A stretch of DNA of 64,000 bases from Pseudomonas sp. B21-023. Lineage in GTDB: Bacteria > Pseudomonadota > Gammaproteobacteria > Pseudomonadales > Pseudomonadaceae. Made by a program: the position numbers and the translations under genes. The stretch's first letter is position 1, and each line of letters starts with the position of its first letter. Shown piece after piece: positions 17,209 to 25,902 of this stretch. The DNA lies in the NCBI RefSeq assembly GCF_024749165.1, contig NZ_CP087190.1, positions 2,205,501 to 2,269,500 of the forward strand, read 5' to 3'. The notes below the pieces were generated by a model, which saw only the letters and a list, made by a program, of their open reading frames with translations, had not been told where the DNA came from and did not search any database.

Positions 17209-18844
17209 AGACGCGTTCCTTGAAGGGGTCGATGCCGATCCGCTGGTAGGTGTCGATGAAGCGCTCGTCTTCAGTGCGCCGCTCGACGTACACATTGATC
17301 AGCTTCTCGATCACGTCGGCCATGTCGTCCTGGGCGAAGGAAGGGCCGAGGATCTTGCCCAGGCTGGCGTCGCGCGCGGCATTGCCGCCCAGCGAGACCT
17401 GGTAGAACTCCTCGCCCTTCTTGTCCACGCCAAGGATGCCGATGTGGCCGACGTGGTGGTGGCCGCAGGCGTTCATGCAGCCGGAAATGTTCAGGTCGAG
17501 CTCGCCGATGTCGAACAGGTAGTCCAGGTCGTCGAAGCGGCGCTGGATGGACTCGGCGATCGGGATCGACTTGGCGTTGGCCAGCGAGCAGAAATCACCG
17601 CCCGGGCAGCAGATGATGTCGGTCAGCAGGCCGATGTTCGGGGTGGCGAAGCCTTGCTCGCGCAGCTCCAGCCACAGCGCGTGCAGCTGACGCTGCTCGA
17701 CGTCGGCGAGGATGATGTTCTGCTCGTGGGAGGTGCGCAGGTAGCCGAAGCTGTAGCGCTCGGCCAGGTCGGCGACCGCGTCGAGCTGCTTGTCGGTCAG
17801 GTCGCCCGGGGCGACGCCGGTGGGCTTGAGCGACAGGGTCACGGCGACATAGCCCGGCTTCTTGTGCGCACGGGTGTTGCGCGAGCGCCAGCGGGCGAAG
17901 CCCGGGTGCTCGGCGTCCAGCGCGCTGAAGTCGGTGTTGTCCAGGGCCAGGTACTCGGGGTCGACGAAGTGGCGGGCGACGCGCTGTACTTCGGCCTCGG
18001 TCAAGGTGGTGTTGCCGCCACGCAGGTGGACCATCTCGGCCTCGACCTTCTCGGCGAACACTTCCGGGGTGAGGGCCTTGACCAGGATCTTGATCCGCGC
18101 CTTGTACTTGTTGTCACGACGACCGTAACGGTTGTACACGCGCAGGATGGCGTCCAGGTAGCTGAGCAGGTCCTGCCAGGGCAGGAACTCGTTGATGAAC
18201 GCGCCGATCACCGGGGTACGGCCCAGGCCGCCTCCGACCAATACGCGGAAGCCCAGTTCGCCTGCGGCGTTGCGCACCGGCTCCAGGCCGATGTCGTGCA
18301 CTTCGATGGCGGCGCGGTCGTCGCTCGAACCGTTGACGGCGATCTTGAACTTGCGTGGCAGGTAGGCGAATTCCGGGTGGAAGGTGGTCCACTGGCGGAC
18401 GATCTCGCACCACGGGCGCGGATCGACCAGCTCGTCGGCGGCGACACCGGCGAACTGGTCGGTGGTGACGTTGCGCAGGCAGTTGCCGCTGGTCTGGATC
18501 GCGTGCATCTGCACGGTGGCCAGCTCTGCGAGAATTTCAGGGATGTCTTCCAGCGCCGGCCAGTTGTACTGCACGTTCTGGCGCGTGCTGATATGCGCAT
18601 AGCCCTTGTCGTAGTCGCGGGCGATCTTCGCCAGCATGCGGGTCTGACGTGCGTTCAGCTGGCCATAGGGCACGGCGACTCGCAACATCGGCGCGAAACG
18701 TTGGATATACAGGCCGTTCTGCAGGCGCAGAGGGCGGAATTCTTCTTCGCTCAGCTCACCGGCCAGGTAGCGGCGGGTCTGATCACGGAACTGCTTGACG
18801 CGGTCCTCGATGATCCGCTGATCGTACTCGTCGTATACGTACAT
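17192..18844 (-). CDS. cysI: Sulfite (or nitrite/sulfite) reductase haemoprotein subunit
   Basis: 550 residues. The two sirohaem/[4Fe-4S] cysteine pairs are clear: C-x5-C at Cys413-Cys419 (CCPGGDFC) and C-x3-C at Cys456-Cys460 (CMNACGHHH). STRQNVQYNW near 86-95 and RNVTTDQFAG near 124-133 are substrate and cofactor segments of this fold. Reduces sulfite to sulfide for cysteine synthesis in the cytoplasm. DUF934 follows directly. The leader 18845-19000 is AT-rich, as CysB-controlled promoters are, but no site can be assigned with confidence. Confidence 0.93.
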   Translation of the reverse strand: MYVYDEYDQRIIEDRVKQFRDQTRRYLAGELSEEEFRPLRLQNGLYIQRFAPMLRVAVPYGQLNARQTRMLAKIARDYDKGYAHISTRQNVQYNWPALEDIPEILAELATVQMHAIQTSGNCLRNVTTDQFAGVAADELVDPRPWCEIVRQWTTFHPEFAYLPRKFKIAVNGSSDDRAAIEVHDIGLEPVRNAAGELGFRVLVGGGLGRTPVIGAFINEFLPWQDLLSYLDAILRVYNRYGRRDNKYKARIKILVKALTPEVFAEKVEAEMVHLRGGNTTLTEAEVQRVARHFVDPEYLALDNTDFSALDAEHPGFARWRSRNTRAHKKPGYVAVTLSLKPTGVAPGDLTDKQLDAVADLAERYSFGYLRTSHEQNIILADVEQRQLHALWLELREQGFATPNIGLLTDIICCPGGDFCSLANAKSIPIAESIQRRFDDLDYLFDIGELDLNISGCMNACGHHHVGHIGILGVDKKGEEFYQVSLGGNAARDASLGKILGPSFAQDDMADVIEKLINVYVERRTEDERFIDTYQRIGIDPFKERVYAANH

Positions 18845-19024
18845 ATAAGTCCTGTCTCAGGCTGCATGCAGCTAATCGCGCGCACGGCCGCGCACTCCGG
18901 GGCGGAGCGGAGGAACGATAGCAGAGTGGGTTTATGCGCTAAAGTGATGTTTTTGCATATGAAAAGAACCATTTGGACTAAGTGAGACTGACTGGCATTT
19001 GTCCGCTGCGGTACATCGCAGGGC

Positions 19025-19030
19025 TATAAT
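19025..19030 (+). promoter_or_regulatory. -10 element TATAAT before the orphan binding protein
   Basis: A perfect TATAAT 30 bases before the ATG at 19061. No good -35 box at standard spacing; TTGTCC at 18999 is 20 bases away. Confidence 0.4.
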
Positions 19031-19060
19031 CCGGGGTTTGCTTCGCAGGGAAGTAACAGC

Positions 19061-20137
19061 ATGCTCAAGGCCTTGTGCCAGAGCCTGTGCCTGAGCCTGC
19101 CACTGGCAGCGAGCGCGCAGGCCGCTTCGGTGGTATTTCTCAACCCGGGCTACTCCGATGAAACGTTCTGGGTTGACTATTCACGTTTCATGCAGGCCGC
19201 CGCCAGCGACCTGGGCATGACCTTGCGCGTGCAGTACAGCGAGCGTCGTGCCGACCTTGCGCTGAACCAGGCTCGCGAGGTACTACAAGGGCCGCAGCGC
19301 CCGGATTACCTGGTGCTGGTCAACGAGCTGTACGTCGCGCCGGAGATCATCCGCTTGTCGCGGGGCACCGGGGTCAAGCTGTTCCTGGTCAACAACGGCC
19401 TCACCGACAGCCAGGCACACAGCGTCCAGGCGCAGCCGGACAAATATCCTGAAGTACTCGGCACGTTGGTCAGCAACGACGAGGAGGCGGGCTACCAGAT
19501 GCTCAAGGCGCTGGTGGCGCAACTGCCTGCCGAAGCCGGGCCGGTCGACCTGCTGGCCTTCGCCGGGGTCAAGACCACGCCGGCTTCGCAGCTGCGCGTG
19601 CAGGGCATGCGCCGGGCACTGGCCGAGTTCCCCCGGGTGCGCCTGCGCCAGGTGGTATACGGCGGCTGGAGCCGCGAGCGCGCCTTCGAACAGGCGCAGA
19701 TGCTGCTCGAGCGCTACCCCGACACCCGCCTGGTGTGGGCGGCCAACGACCAGATGGCGTTCGGTGCCATGCAGGCCTTCGAAGCGTTGGGCAAGGTACC
19801 GGGGCGCGACACCCTGTTCAGTGCGGTCAATAGCTCGCCCGAGGCACTGCGCGCGCGAATCGAAGGGCGTTTGAGCGTGCTCATGGGCGGGCACTTCACC
19901 CTGGGTGGCTGGGCCATGGTCATGTTGCACGACGACGCCCAAGGGCTTGCAGTGGAACGCGACGGCCAGCGTGAGCACAGCGCGCCCGCCCTGCAACTGA
20001 TCGACCCGGCCAAGGCGCGGCGCTGGCTCAAGCTGCTGGAGCAGGATGACCACGGCATCGACTTCCACCGTTTCAGTGCCGAAGGGCGGCCGGCGGATTT
20101 CTGCTACCCGTTTCTCACGTCACCCGTCGAGTATTGA
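19061..20137 (+). CDS. Periplasmic substrate-binding protein, sugar-binding (PBP type 1) family
   Basis: 358 residues with a signal peptide ending AQA. The fold is that of RbsB/LacI-type ligand domains: VVFLNPGYSDETFW, PDYLVLVNELYVAPEIIRL, VLGTLVSNDEEAGYQML, RVQGMRRALAEFP and VWAANDQMAFGAMQAFEALG. There is no ABC ATPase or permease nearby, so it may feed a distant transporter or a sensor kinase. A hydrophilic C-terminal tail (residues 310-358) goes beyond usual sugar binders. The ligand cannot be told. Confidence 0.75.
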   Translation: MLKALCQSLCLSLPLAASAQAASVVFLNPGYSDETFWVDYSRFMQAAASDLGMTLRVQYSERRADLALNQAREVLQGPQRPDYLVLVNELYVAPEIIRLSRGTGVKLFLVNNGLTDSQAHSVQAQPDKYPEVLGTLVSNDEEAGYQMLKALVAQLPAEAGPVDLLAFAGVKTTPASQLRVQGMRRALAEFPRVRLRQVVYGGWSRERAFEQAQMLLERYPDTRLVWAANDQMAFGAMQAFEALGKVPGRDTLFSAVNSSPEALRARIEGRLSVLMGGHFTLGGWAMVMLHDDAQGLAVERDGQREHSAPALQLIDPAKARRWLKLLEQDDHGIDFHRFSAEGRPADFCYPFLTSPVEY

Positions 20138-20222
20138 AAGACCCTGCTTGAGCGCAGGGCATTGCTGGACTTAACTGCTGCTTGTGAAGTGCATTCCCAT
20201 AACCACTACAAGAGGCAATGCA

Positions 20223-20336
20223 ATGGGAAACTCTACCAAGGTCCGCAAAGCTGACAGCAGTGTCGATGCCTGGGCGATCCTGTGTCTGATCGTGCTGGTG
20301 GTGGTCACCGCGGTGTACTGGGTCAGCCATCAATAG
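20223..20336 (+). CDS. 37-residue single-pass membrane peptide
   Basis: MGNSTKVRKADSSVDAWAIL followed by a hydrophobic stretch (about residues 17-33) and ending WVSHQ. AGAGG lies 7 bases before the ATG. The N-terminus is basic and the single helix fills the rest, so an inner-membrane small protein with N-in topology is likely. Codon use is normal. Function unknown; it sits between the orphan binding protein and a hairpin. Confidence 0.7.
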   Translation: MGNSTKVRKADSSVDAWAILCLIVLVVVTAVYWVSHQ

Positions 20337-20371
20337 CGGATAACTGCTCAAGACCGTGAGATACACCTGAA

Positions 20372-20400
20372 CCGCCCGCGGAAGGGATATCCGCGGGCGG
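20372..20400 (+). terminator. Hairpin after the 37-residue gene
   Basis: CCGCCCGCGGA, eight-base loop, TCCGCGGGCGG. Strong GC stem; the following sequence has only a weak T-run (ATTGCGTTT). It may also serve the convergent DUF2970 gene. Confidence 0.6.
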
Positions 20401-20434
20401 ATTGCGTTTAGCCAAGCAGTATTGCCCGGCGCGA

Positions 20435-20653
20435 CTAGCCCGCCGTCAGGTGCATTGCCAGCTGCACCAGGCCGATCAGCACGAAGATGAAGATCAGCGT
20501 GAACACCGTCCCCATCACGATGAAATGGCTGGCCTTGCCATAGGTGAAGTCGCGGGCGCGGTTCTTGCCGCTTTGCACGCCAAACGCCGCGGCAAGGATG
20601 CTTTGCAGCATTTGCCAGAAAGTCGGTGGCTTGCCATGTTGGCTGTCGTCCAT
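20435..20653 (-). CDS. DUF2970 small membrane protein
   Basis: 72 residues, MDDSQHGKPPTFWQMLQSIL. One N-terminal amphipathic segment (QSILAAAFGVQS...) and one strong transmembrane helix (FIVMGTVFTLIFIFVLIGLV) match DUF2970. AGGAG precedes the start. Role not known. Confidence 0.8.
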   Translation of the reverse strand: MDDSQHGKPPTFWQMLQSILAAAFGVQSGKNRARDFTYGKASHFIVMGTVFTLIFIFVLIGLVQLAMHLTAG

Positions 20654-20698
20654 GAGTGGCTCCTGGGTTCAGAGGCAATCATCGACAGTGTAGGCGAC

Positions 20699-21640
20699 TC
20701 AGGCCGATGCGATTGCCGGGCTTGCCTGTTCCTGCTCATCCTGGGCCACCACCCGCTCGCACAGCTCGATGATCTGCTCGCGCATCCAGCGGTTGGCCGG
20801 GTCCTGATCGGTGCTTTCGTGCCAGTACAGGTGAGTCTCCAGCGCCGGTACCTCCACCGGCAGGGGCTGGTGGCGCAACTGGTGGCGGCGGGCGAAACGC
20901 TCGGGCACGGTCATGACCATGTCGGTCTGCTGCAGTACCTGGGAGGCCATCAGGTAGTGCTGCGAACGCAGGGCGACACGGCGTTGCACGCCCATCTTGC
21001 CCAGGGCCAGGTCCACGTAGCCCAGGCCGTTACGGCGGCTGGAGATATGGATGTGGGTCATGGCCAGGTAGTTGTCCAGGCTCAGCTTGCTGTCGGCGTG
21101 TGGGTGGCCGGGGCGCATGGCGCAGACATAACGGTCCTGCATGAGCTTGACGTGACGCACCTGAGGGTCGGTGTTCAGTGGCGCGTCGACGGCGAAGTCC
21201 AGGCGCCCGGCGGCCAGTTCCTTGGTGGTCTCGCGGCGCTTGCACAGGAAACTCTCGATCACCAGCGCCGGGGCGAGCCGCCGCAGGCGCTGGAACAGCG
21301 GTGGCAGGATCACCGCCTCGGTGAGGTCGGTCATGCTGATGCGGAAGGTCTTGCTCGCCTGCAGCGGGGTGAAGATGCGGCTTTCCTGTACCGAGGTGCG
21401 CAGCAGCGACAGCGCGTTGCGCACCGGGCCGATGATGTTCTGCGCCATGGGCGTGGGCACCATGCCCTGGGCGGTGCGCACGAACAGCGGGTCGTTGAAC
21501 GTCTCGCGCAGGCGTGACAGGGCGTTGGACACCGCCGGCTGGGTGATGCCGACGATCTGCCCGGCGCGGGTCAGGTTGGCTTCGGTGTAGATCGCGTCGA
21601 AAACGATGAACAGGTTGAGGTCGACCTTGCTGAGGTTCAT
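20699..21640 (-). CDS. LysR-family transcriptional regulator
   Basis: 313 residues. N-terminal winged helix: VDLNLFIVFDAIYTEANLTRAGQIVGITQPAVSNALSRLRETFNDPLFVRT. The C-terminal co-inducer domain follows (SKTFRISMTDLTEAVILPPL, LDFAVDAPLN). It is divergent from the acyl-CoA dehydrogenase at 21781 with 140 bases between, the classical arrangement of a LysR gene and its target. Effector unknown. Confidence 0.9.
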   Translation of the reverse strand: MNLSKVDLNLFIVFDAIYTEANLTRAGQIVGITQPAVSNALSRLRETFNDPLFVRTAQGMVPTPMAQNIIGPVRNALSLLRTSVQESRIFTPLQASKTFRISMTDLTEAVILPPLFQRLRRLAPALVIESFLCKRRETTKELAAGRLDFAVDAPLNTDPQVRHVKLMQDRYVCAMRPGHPHADSKLSLDNYLAMTHIHISSRRNGLGYVDLALGKMGVQRRVALRSQHYLMASQVLQQTDMVMTVPERFARRHQLRHQPLPVEVPALETHLYWHESTDQDPANRWMREQIIELCERVVAQDEQEQASPAIASA

Positions 21641-21664
21641 GGGCGCCGCTCTTTGTTGGAGTTA

Positions 21665-21700
21665 TGGATCGATCATATATTGGTTATGAATGTTTATACA
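21665..21700. promoter_or_regulatory. AT-rich candidate LysR operator
   Basis: Between the divergent genes lie ATGGATCGATCAT (21665-21677, near-perfect palindrome) and CATATATTGGTTATG (21674-21688, CATA...TATG arms). These are the only AT-rich palindromes in the gap and fit a LysR site; the assignment is inference. Confidence 0.4.
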
Positions 21701-21780
21701 CGAAGAAAATAGACTAGATGGATGAAGGGTGGCTGTTCTAGGCTCAGGGCCATGTTCTTCATTGACGGAAGGTAGCCCCG

Positions 21781-23010
21781 ATGGATTTCGCCTATTCGCC
21801 CAAGGTCCAGGCACTGCGCGAGCGCGTCAGCGCATTCATGGATGCATACGTCTATCCGGCCGAGCCGGTGTTCGAGCGCCAGGTCGCCGAGGGCGACCGC
21901 TGGCAGCCCACCGCGATCATGGAGGAACTAAAGGCCAAGGCCCGCGCCGAGGGACTGTGGAACCTGTTCCTGCCCGAGTCCGAGTACGGCGCAGGGCTGA
22001 GCAACCTTGAGTACGCGCCGCTGGCCGAGATCATGGGCCGTTCGCTGCTGGGGCCCGAGCCGTTCAATTGCTCGGCGCCGGACACCGGCAACATGGAAGT
22101 GCTGGTGCGCTACGGCAGCGAGGCGCAGAAACGCCAGTGGCTCGAGCCGCTGCTGCGTGGCGAGATCCGTTCGGCGTTCGCCATGACCGAGCCGGACGTG
22201 GCCTCATCGGATGCCACCAACATGGCTGCCACCGCCGTGCGGGACGGTGACGAGTGGGTGATCAACGGCCGCAAGTGGTGGACCTCCGGCGCCTGTGACC
22301 CGCGCTGCAAGGTGATGATCTTCATGGGCCTGTCCAACCCGGACGGGCAGCGTCACCAACAGCACTCGATGATCCTGGTGCCCACCGACGCAGCTGGCGT
22401 GAAGATCGTCCGCCCACTGCCGGTGTTCGGCTACGACGACGCGCCCCACGGCCACGCCGAAGTGTTGTTCGAGAACGTGCGAGTGCCTTACGAGAACGTG
22501 CTCCTGGGCGAGGGCCGTGGCTTCGAGATCGCCCAGGGCCGCCTCGGGCCTGGGCGCATCCACCATTGCATGCGCTCGGTCGGCATGGCCGAACGCGCCC
22601 TGGAGCTGATGTGCAAGCGCTCGGTCGAACGCACTGCCTTCGGCCGGCCGCTGGCACGGCTGGGTGGCAACGTCGACAAGATCGCCGACTCGCGGATGGA
22701 GATCGACATGGCCCGGCTGCTGACCCTGAAGGCCGCGTACATGATGGATACTGTCGGCAACAAGGTGGCGCGCAGCGAGATCGCCCAGATCAAGGTGGTG
22801 GCGCCGAACGTGGCGTTGAAGGTGATCGACCGGGCCATCCAGATCCATGGCGGGGCAGGGGTGAGCGGTGATTTCCCGCTGGCCTACATGTACGCGATGC
22901 AGCGCACCCTGCGCCTGGCCGACGGGCCGGATGAGGTGCACCGGGCGGCGATTGGCAAGTATGAGATTGGCAAGTATGTGCCGAAGGAAATGCTCCGTAG
23001 CGAGCGCTAG
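21781..23010 (+). CDS. Acyl-CoA dehydrogenase (ACAD10/11-like)
   Basis: 409 residues. [15 protein letters not shown] and [13 protein letters not shown] are the FAD and substrate segments, and [36 protein letters not shown] is the C-terminal flavin-binding block in pieces. GGAAGG lies upstream. Catalyses alpha,beta-dehydrogenation of an acyl-CoA with electron-transferring flavoprotein as acceptor; subfamily features resemble ACAD10/11, which act on longer or hydroxylated acyl chains. Single-gene unit closed by a terminator, likely under the divergent LysR. Confidence 0.9.
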   Translation: MDFAYSPKVQALRERVSAFMDAYVYPAEPVFERQVAEGDRWQPTAIMEELKAKARAEGLWNLFLPESEYGAGLSNLEYAPLAEIMGRSLLGPEPFNCSAPDTGNMEVLVRYGSEAQKRQWLEPLLRGEIRSAFAMTEPDVASSDATNMAATAVRDGDEWVINGRKWWTSGACDPRCKVMIFMGLSNPDGQRHQQHSMILVPTDAAGVKIVRPLPVFGYDDAPHGHAEVLFENVRVPYENVLLGEGRGFEIAQGRLGPGRIHHCMRSVGMAERALELMCKRSVERTAFGRPLARLGGNVDKIADSRMEIDMARLLTLKAAYMMDTVGNKVARSEIAQIKVVAPNVALKVIDRAIQIHGGAGVSGDFPLAYMYAMQRTLRLADGPDEVHRAAIGKYEIGKYVPKEMLRSER

Positions 23011-23048
23011 GGTTTGCCGCCTGAGTCGTGGTGGCTGGTATTGACGAC

Positions 23049-23074
23049 AGAAGACCCGCCTAGGCGGGTCTTCT
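23049..23074. terminator. Bidirectional terminator after the acyl-CoA dehydrogenase
   Basis: AGAAGACCCGCC-ta-GGCGGGTCTTCT, a perfect 12-base stem between convergent genes. Confidence 0.8.
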
Positions 23075-23097
23075 GATCGGCATTCGGCCTGGCAGGA

Positions 23098-24510
23098 TCA
23101 AACCCCCGCCGCCAGCTTTGCACCCATCTGCCGACGGCGATACGCACTGTCGCGGCTGGCCAGCCACCAGTACAGCGGCGAGGTGATCGCCAGCCCCACC
23201 AGCCACGACAGGTCGGCGCCGTTGATGTGCTCGGACACCGGCCCGACGTACAGCGGCGTGTTCATGAACGGGATCTGCACCACGATACCCACCGCATATG
23301 CGATCAGCGCCTGGGGGTTGTAGCGGCCGTAGATGCCGCCGTCGACCTTGAAGATCGAGTCGATGTCGTAGTCGCCCTTGTGGATGACATAGAAGTCGAT
23401 CAGGTTGATCGCCGTCCACGGCACCAGCACCACCAGCAACACCAGCACCATATCGACGAAGTGGCCGATGAAGTCCGCCGAGGCGAACACCGCCACCACG
23501 CAGCAGGCCGCCAGGACGAGCAGCGACAGCACGGCGCGGCTCTTGGCAGTGGGGATCCAGCGGTAGGCGAAGGTCTGCACCAGGGTGATGATCGACAGCA
23601 CCGCGCCGTACAGGTTGAGGGCGTTGTGGCTGATCACGCTGAGCAGGAACAGCACCAGCATCAGCGGGCCGAGAGTGCCGGTGGCAAGCTTGACCGCGTC
23701 CATGGTGTCCATCCCGGCAGGGATCGCCAGCACCGCCACCGCGCCGAAGATGAACGACAGGCTCGAGCCCAGGGCCGAGCCCAGGTAGGTGGTCCAGAAG
23801 GTCGCGGAAACCTTCACGTCGGCCGGCAGGTAGCGCGAGTAGTCCGACACGTAGGGCGCGAAGGCGATCTGCCACAGCGCCGCCAGGGACACGGTGGCCA
23901 GCCAGCCGGCCAGGTTGAAGCCGCCACGGGTGAGGAAGTCGTCGCTCTGCACATGGCTGAAGATGTAGCCGAAGCCGACCACGATGCCAACACCCAGTAC
24001 CCAGGTACCGATGCGGTTGAGCACGTGGATGAAGCGGTAGCCGATGATGCCGATGATGCCGGAGCCCAATGCGCCGATGACGATGCCCACGGAAACCGGC
24101 ACCGTCTCGACCACGCCATGCAGCGACTTGCCGGCCAGGACGATATTGGAGGCGAAGAAGCCGATGTACATCACCCCGGCGATCACCACTACCAGCAGGG
24201 CGCCGAGCGAACCGAACTGGGCGCGGCTCTGGATCATCTGCGGGATACCCATCTGCGGGCCCTGCGCTGAATGCAGGGCCATGAGCACGCCGCCGAGCAG
24301 ATGGCCGACCAGGATGGCGACGATGCCCCACACCAGGTTGAGGTGGAACAACTGCACGCCCAGCGCGCCGGTGACGATGGGCAGCGGCGCGATGTTGCCG
24401 CCGAACCACAGTGTGAACAGATCCCTTACCTTTCCATGGCGGTCTTGCGGCGGCACGTAGCCGATCGTGTGTTTCTCGATGAGGGGGGCCGAATTGGCTG
24501 CACTGGTCAT
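23098..24510 (-). CDS. NCS1-family nucleobase (purine/cytosine-type) permease
   Basis: 470 residues from ATG 24510 (TTGGAG upstream). Twelve membrane segments are visible. HTIGYVPPQDRHGKVRDLFTLWFGGNIAPLPIVTGAL at the start, GPQMGIPQMIQSRAQFG, and APYVSDYSRYLPAD are typical of cytosine/purine/allantoin permeases. Imports a nucleobase or related small heterocycle with H+ or Na+; no catabolic gene is adjacent to narrow it down. A second relative is at 44002. The 5' side contains an AT-rich palindrome and three hairpins (see findings). Confidence 0.88.
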   Translation of the reverse strand: MTSAANSAPLIEKHTIGYVPPQDRHGKVRDLFTLWFGGNIAPLPIVTGALGVQLFHLNLVWGIVAILVGHLLGGVLMALHSAQGPQMGIPQMIQSRAQFGSLGALLVVVIAGVMYIGFFASNIVLAGKSLHGVVETVPVSVGIVIGALGSGIIGIIGYRFIHVLNRIGTWVLGVGIVVGFGYIFSHVQSDDFLTRGGFNLAGWLATVSLAALWQIAFAPYVSDYSRYLPADVKVSATFWTTYLGSALGSSLSFIFGAVAVLAIPAGMDTMDAVKLATGTLGPLMLVLFLLSVISHNALNLYGAVLSIITLVQTFAYRWIPTAKSRAVLSLLVLAACCVVAVFASADFIGHFVDMVLVLLVVLVPWTAINLIDFYVIHKGDYDIDSIFKVDGGIYGRYNPQALIAYAVGIVVQIPFMNTPLYVGPVSEHINGADLSWLVGLAITSPLYWWLASRDSAYRRRQMGAKLAAGV

Positions 24511-24616
24511 GACTGACTCCAAGGCAAGGTGGGGCATCGGGTGCTGCCCGGGTGCGTGCCGGCAAGGGGCGACGCGTTCTTGTTGGCGCGATGATGCGGC
24601 GCGGGCGGGGATCGAG

Positions 24617-24630
24617 AAATTAGTAAATTT
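24617..24630. promoter_or_regulatory. AT-rich palindrome upstream of the NCS1 permease
   Basis: AAATTAGTAAATTT, perfect AAATT/AATTT arms, 107 bases before the permease start on the minus strand. The only AT-rich stretch in the gap; it probably overlaps the permease promoter or operator. Confidence 0.35.
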
Positions 24631-24639
24631 GTGCTCATG

Positions 24640-24724
24640 AGCCTTAAAAAACCTAAGGCTGGCAAAAGCTTGGGCGGCGGAGGCACAAGCCCGCCGCCAT
24701 GATGCGCAGGCGTGAACACGCCTG
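24640..24724. other. Three consecutive stem-loops
   Basis: AGCCTTA/TAAGGCT (24640-24660), GGCGGCGG/CCGCCGCC (24673-24698) and CAGGCGTG/CACGCCTG (24707-24724). They fill the gap before the HD gene. The first could terminate or begin a short RNA; strand and role are undetermined. Confidence 0.4.
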
Positions 24725-24775
24725 TGGCGCAGCGGCTATGCTGTCTAGTGCGCGGGTTGAGTGGGGGGGCGCCTC

Positions 24776-25201
24776 ATGGCGACGCTGGAGCGGGCCATCG
24801 CGATGGCCATCAAGGCACACGAAGGGCAGTTCGATAAAGGCGGGGCGGCTTACATCCTTCACCCGCTGCGGGTGATGGGGCGGGTGATCACCCCCGAGCA
24901 GCGCATCGTCGCGGTGTTGCACGATGTGCTGGAAGACACGCCGCTGACCCTGGCCGACCTCGCACGAGAAGGTTTTCCGCTGAAGATCCTCGCCGCGCTG
25001 CTGGCGCTGAGCCGGCGCCAGGGCGAGAGCTACGAGGCGTTCGTCATTCGCCTGGGTGTGGACCCCTTGGCGCGCCAGGTGAAGCTGGCGGACCTGGCCG
25101 ATAACAGCGACCTTTCGCGCATCCCCTGCCCAGGCCCGGCAGATGTGGCCCGGCTCTGCCGTTACCAGCAGGCCAGCGCCTACCTGCAGACGCTGGCCTG
25201 A
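24776..25201 (+). CDS. HD-domain phosphohydrolase, RelA/SpoT-hydrolase-like
   Basis: 141 residues, MATLERAIAMAIKAHEGQFDKGG. IAMAIKAHEGQFDKGGAAYILHPLRV supplies the first metal histidines and VAVLHDVLEDT the HD motif, as in the hydrolase half of SpoT and in small MESH1-like enzymes. There is no synthetase domain. A role in hydrolysing (p)ppGpp or another nucleotide is inference from the family. No strong ribosome site: GGGGGGG precedes by few bases. Confidence 0.8.
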   Translation: MATLERAIAMAIKAHEGQFDKGGAAYILHPLRVMGRVITPEQRIVAVLHDVLEDTPLTLADLAREGFPLKILAALLALSRRQGESYEAFVIRLGVDPLARQVKLADLADNSDLSRIPCPGPADVARLCRYQQASAYLQTLA

Positions 25202-25206
25202 GGCCT

Positions 25207-25896
25207 TCAGCCGCAGGCCTTGAGGTTGACCGGGCCGACGAAGGCGTTGCCGCGCCCCATCACGCATGCCACCTGCTGGTTGCGCTGCAGTTCCCAAGCC
25301 TGCGGCGGGTAGGTCTTGTTCCAGGCCTCGAACAACTGGCGGTCCTGTTTGGACAGGCGCAGGTCGTACTGTTTGCTCATGTAGAAGTAGGTGCGCGCGA
25401 TCATCCCGCGGATCGACGGGCGTGGCATGACCTTCTTGGCCTTGAAGTCGACCTGGGTCAGGCAACTGCCGTACTGGCCATGCTGCTCGGGCAGCCAGCC
25501 GAAGCTGAAGTTGCTGCGGTCGCCGTTGACCTCGCCGATGCTCGGCACCAGGTTGTGCAGGTCGGCCTCGGCCCGCTGGTAGACCTTGTCGTTGCGCGAG
25601 CAGTTCTTGCGCCCACCATCCTGCCAGCACTGGCGCTGATGGCCGATCTGCCAGGCCGGGACAATGTGCTCCCACTCGATGCGCGAGGCACGGTTGAGGT
25701 TCTTGCGCGGCGCATAGCCGCAGGACGCCAGGTCGACCTTGTTGCCCTTGTACTTGCAGCCGCAATAGAACTCGGTGGACTGCGGCGCGTACAGCTTCCA
25801 GGCGACCTTCTTGGCCTCCTGGAAGGTGCGCGGTGCGTCGGCGTGGGCGAGGGGGGTAATCAGCAGCAGGCAGGCGGCGAAAAGCGAAACTCTCAT
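25207..25896 (-). CDS. endA: Secreted endonuclease I
   Basis: 229 residues with a signal peptide ending AHA. The DNA/RNA non-specific endonuclease I fold shows RIEWEHIVPAWQIGHQRQCW (catalytic His in the WEH motif), DLHNLVPSIGEVNGDRSNF and IRGMIARTYFYMSKQY. Eight cysteines are visible, in line with disulfides of a periplasmic protein. Degrades double-stranded DNA outside the cytoplasm. It begins 6 bases after the stop of the DUF1654 gene, so the two are surely co-transcribed. Confidence 0.9.
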   Translation of the reverse strand: MRVSLFAACLLLITPLAHADAPRTFQEAKKVAWKLYAPQSTEFYCGCKYKGNKVDLASCGYAPRKNLNRASRIEWEHIVPAWQIGHQRQCWQDGGRKNCSRNDKVYQRAEADLHNLVPSIGEVNGDRSNFSFGWLPEQHGQYGSCLTQVDFKAKKVMPRPSIRGMIARTYFYMSKQYDLRLSKQDRQLFEAWNKTYPPQAWELQRNQQVACVMGRGNAFVGPVNLKACG

Positions 25897-25902
25897 GCGC
25901 GG

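Noticed and set aside
14986..17223. 745-residue open frame on the plus strand
   Set aside because: Runs antisense to the 521-residue protein and to DUF934 and crosses the intergenic hairpin; no recognisable motifs.
17123..18985. 620-residue open frame on the plus strand
   Set aside because: Antisense to cysI, whose cysteine motifs are unambiguous.
24511..24640. TPP or purine riboswitch before the NCS1 permease
   Set aside because: I searched by eye for CUGAGA and the ACCUGAUC block or a purine junction on the minus strand; none found.
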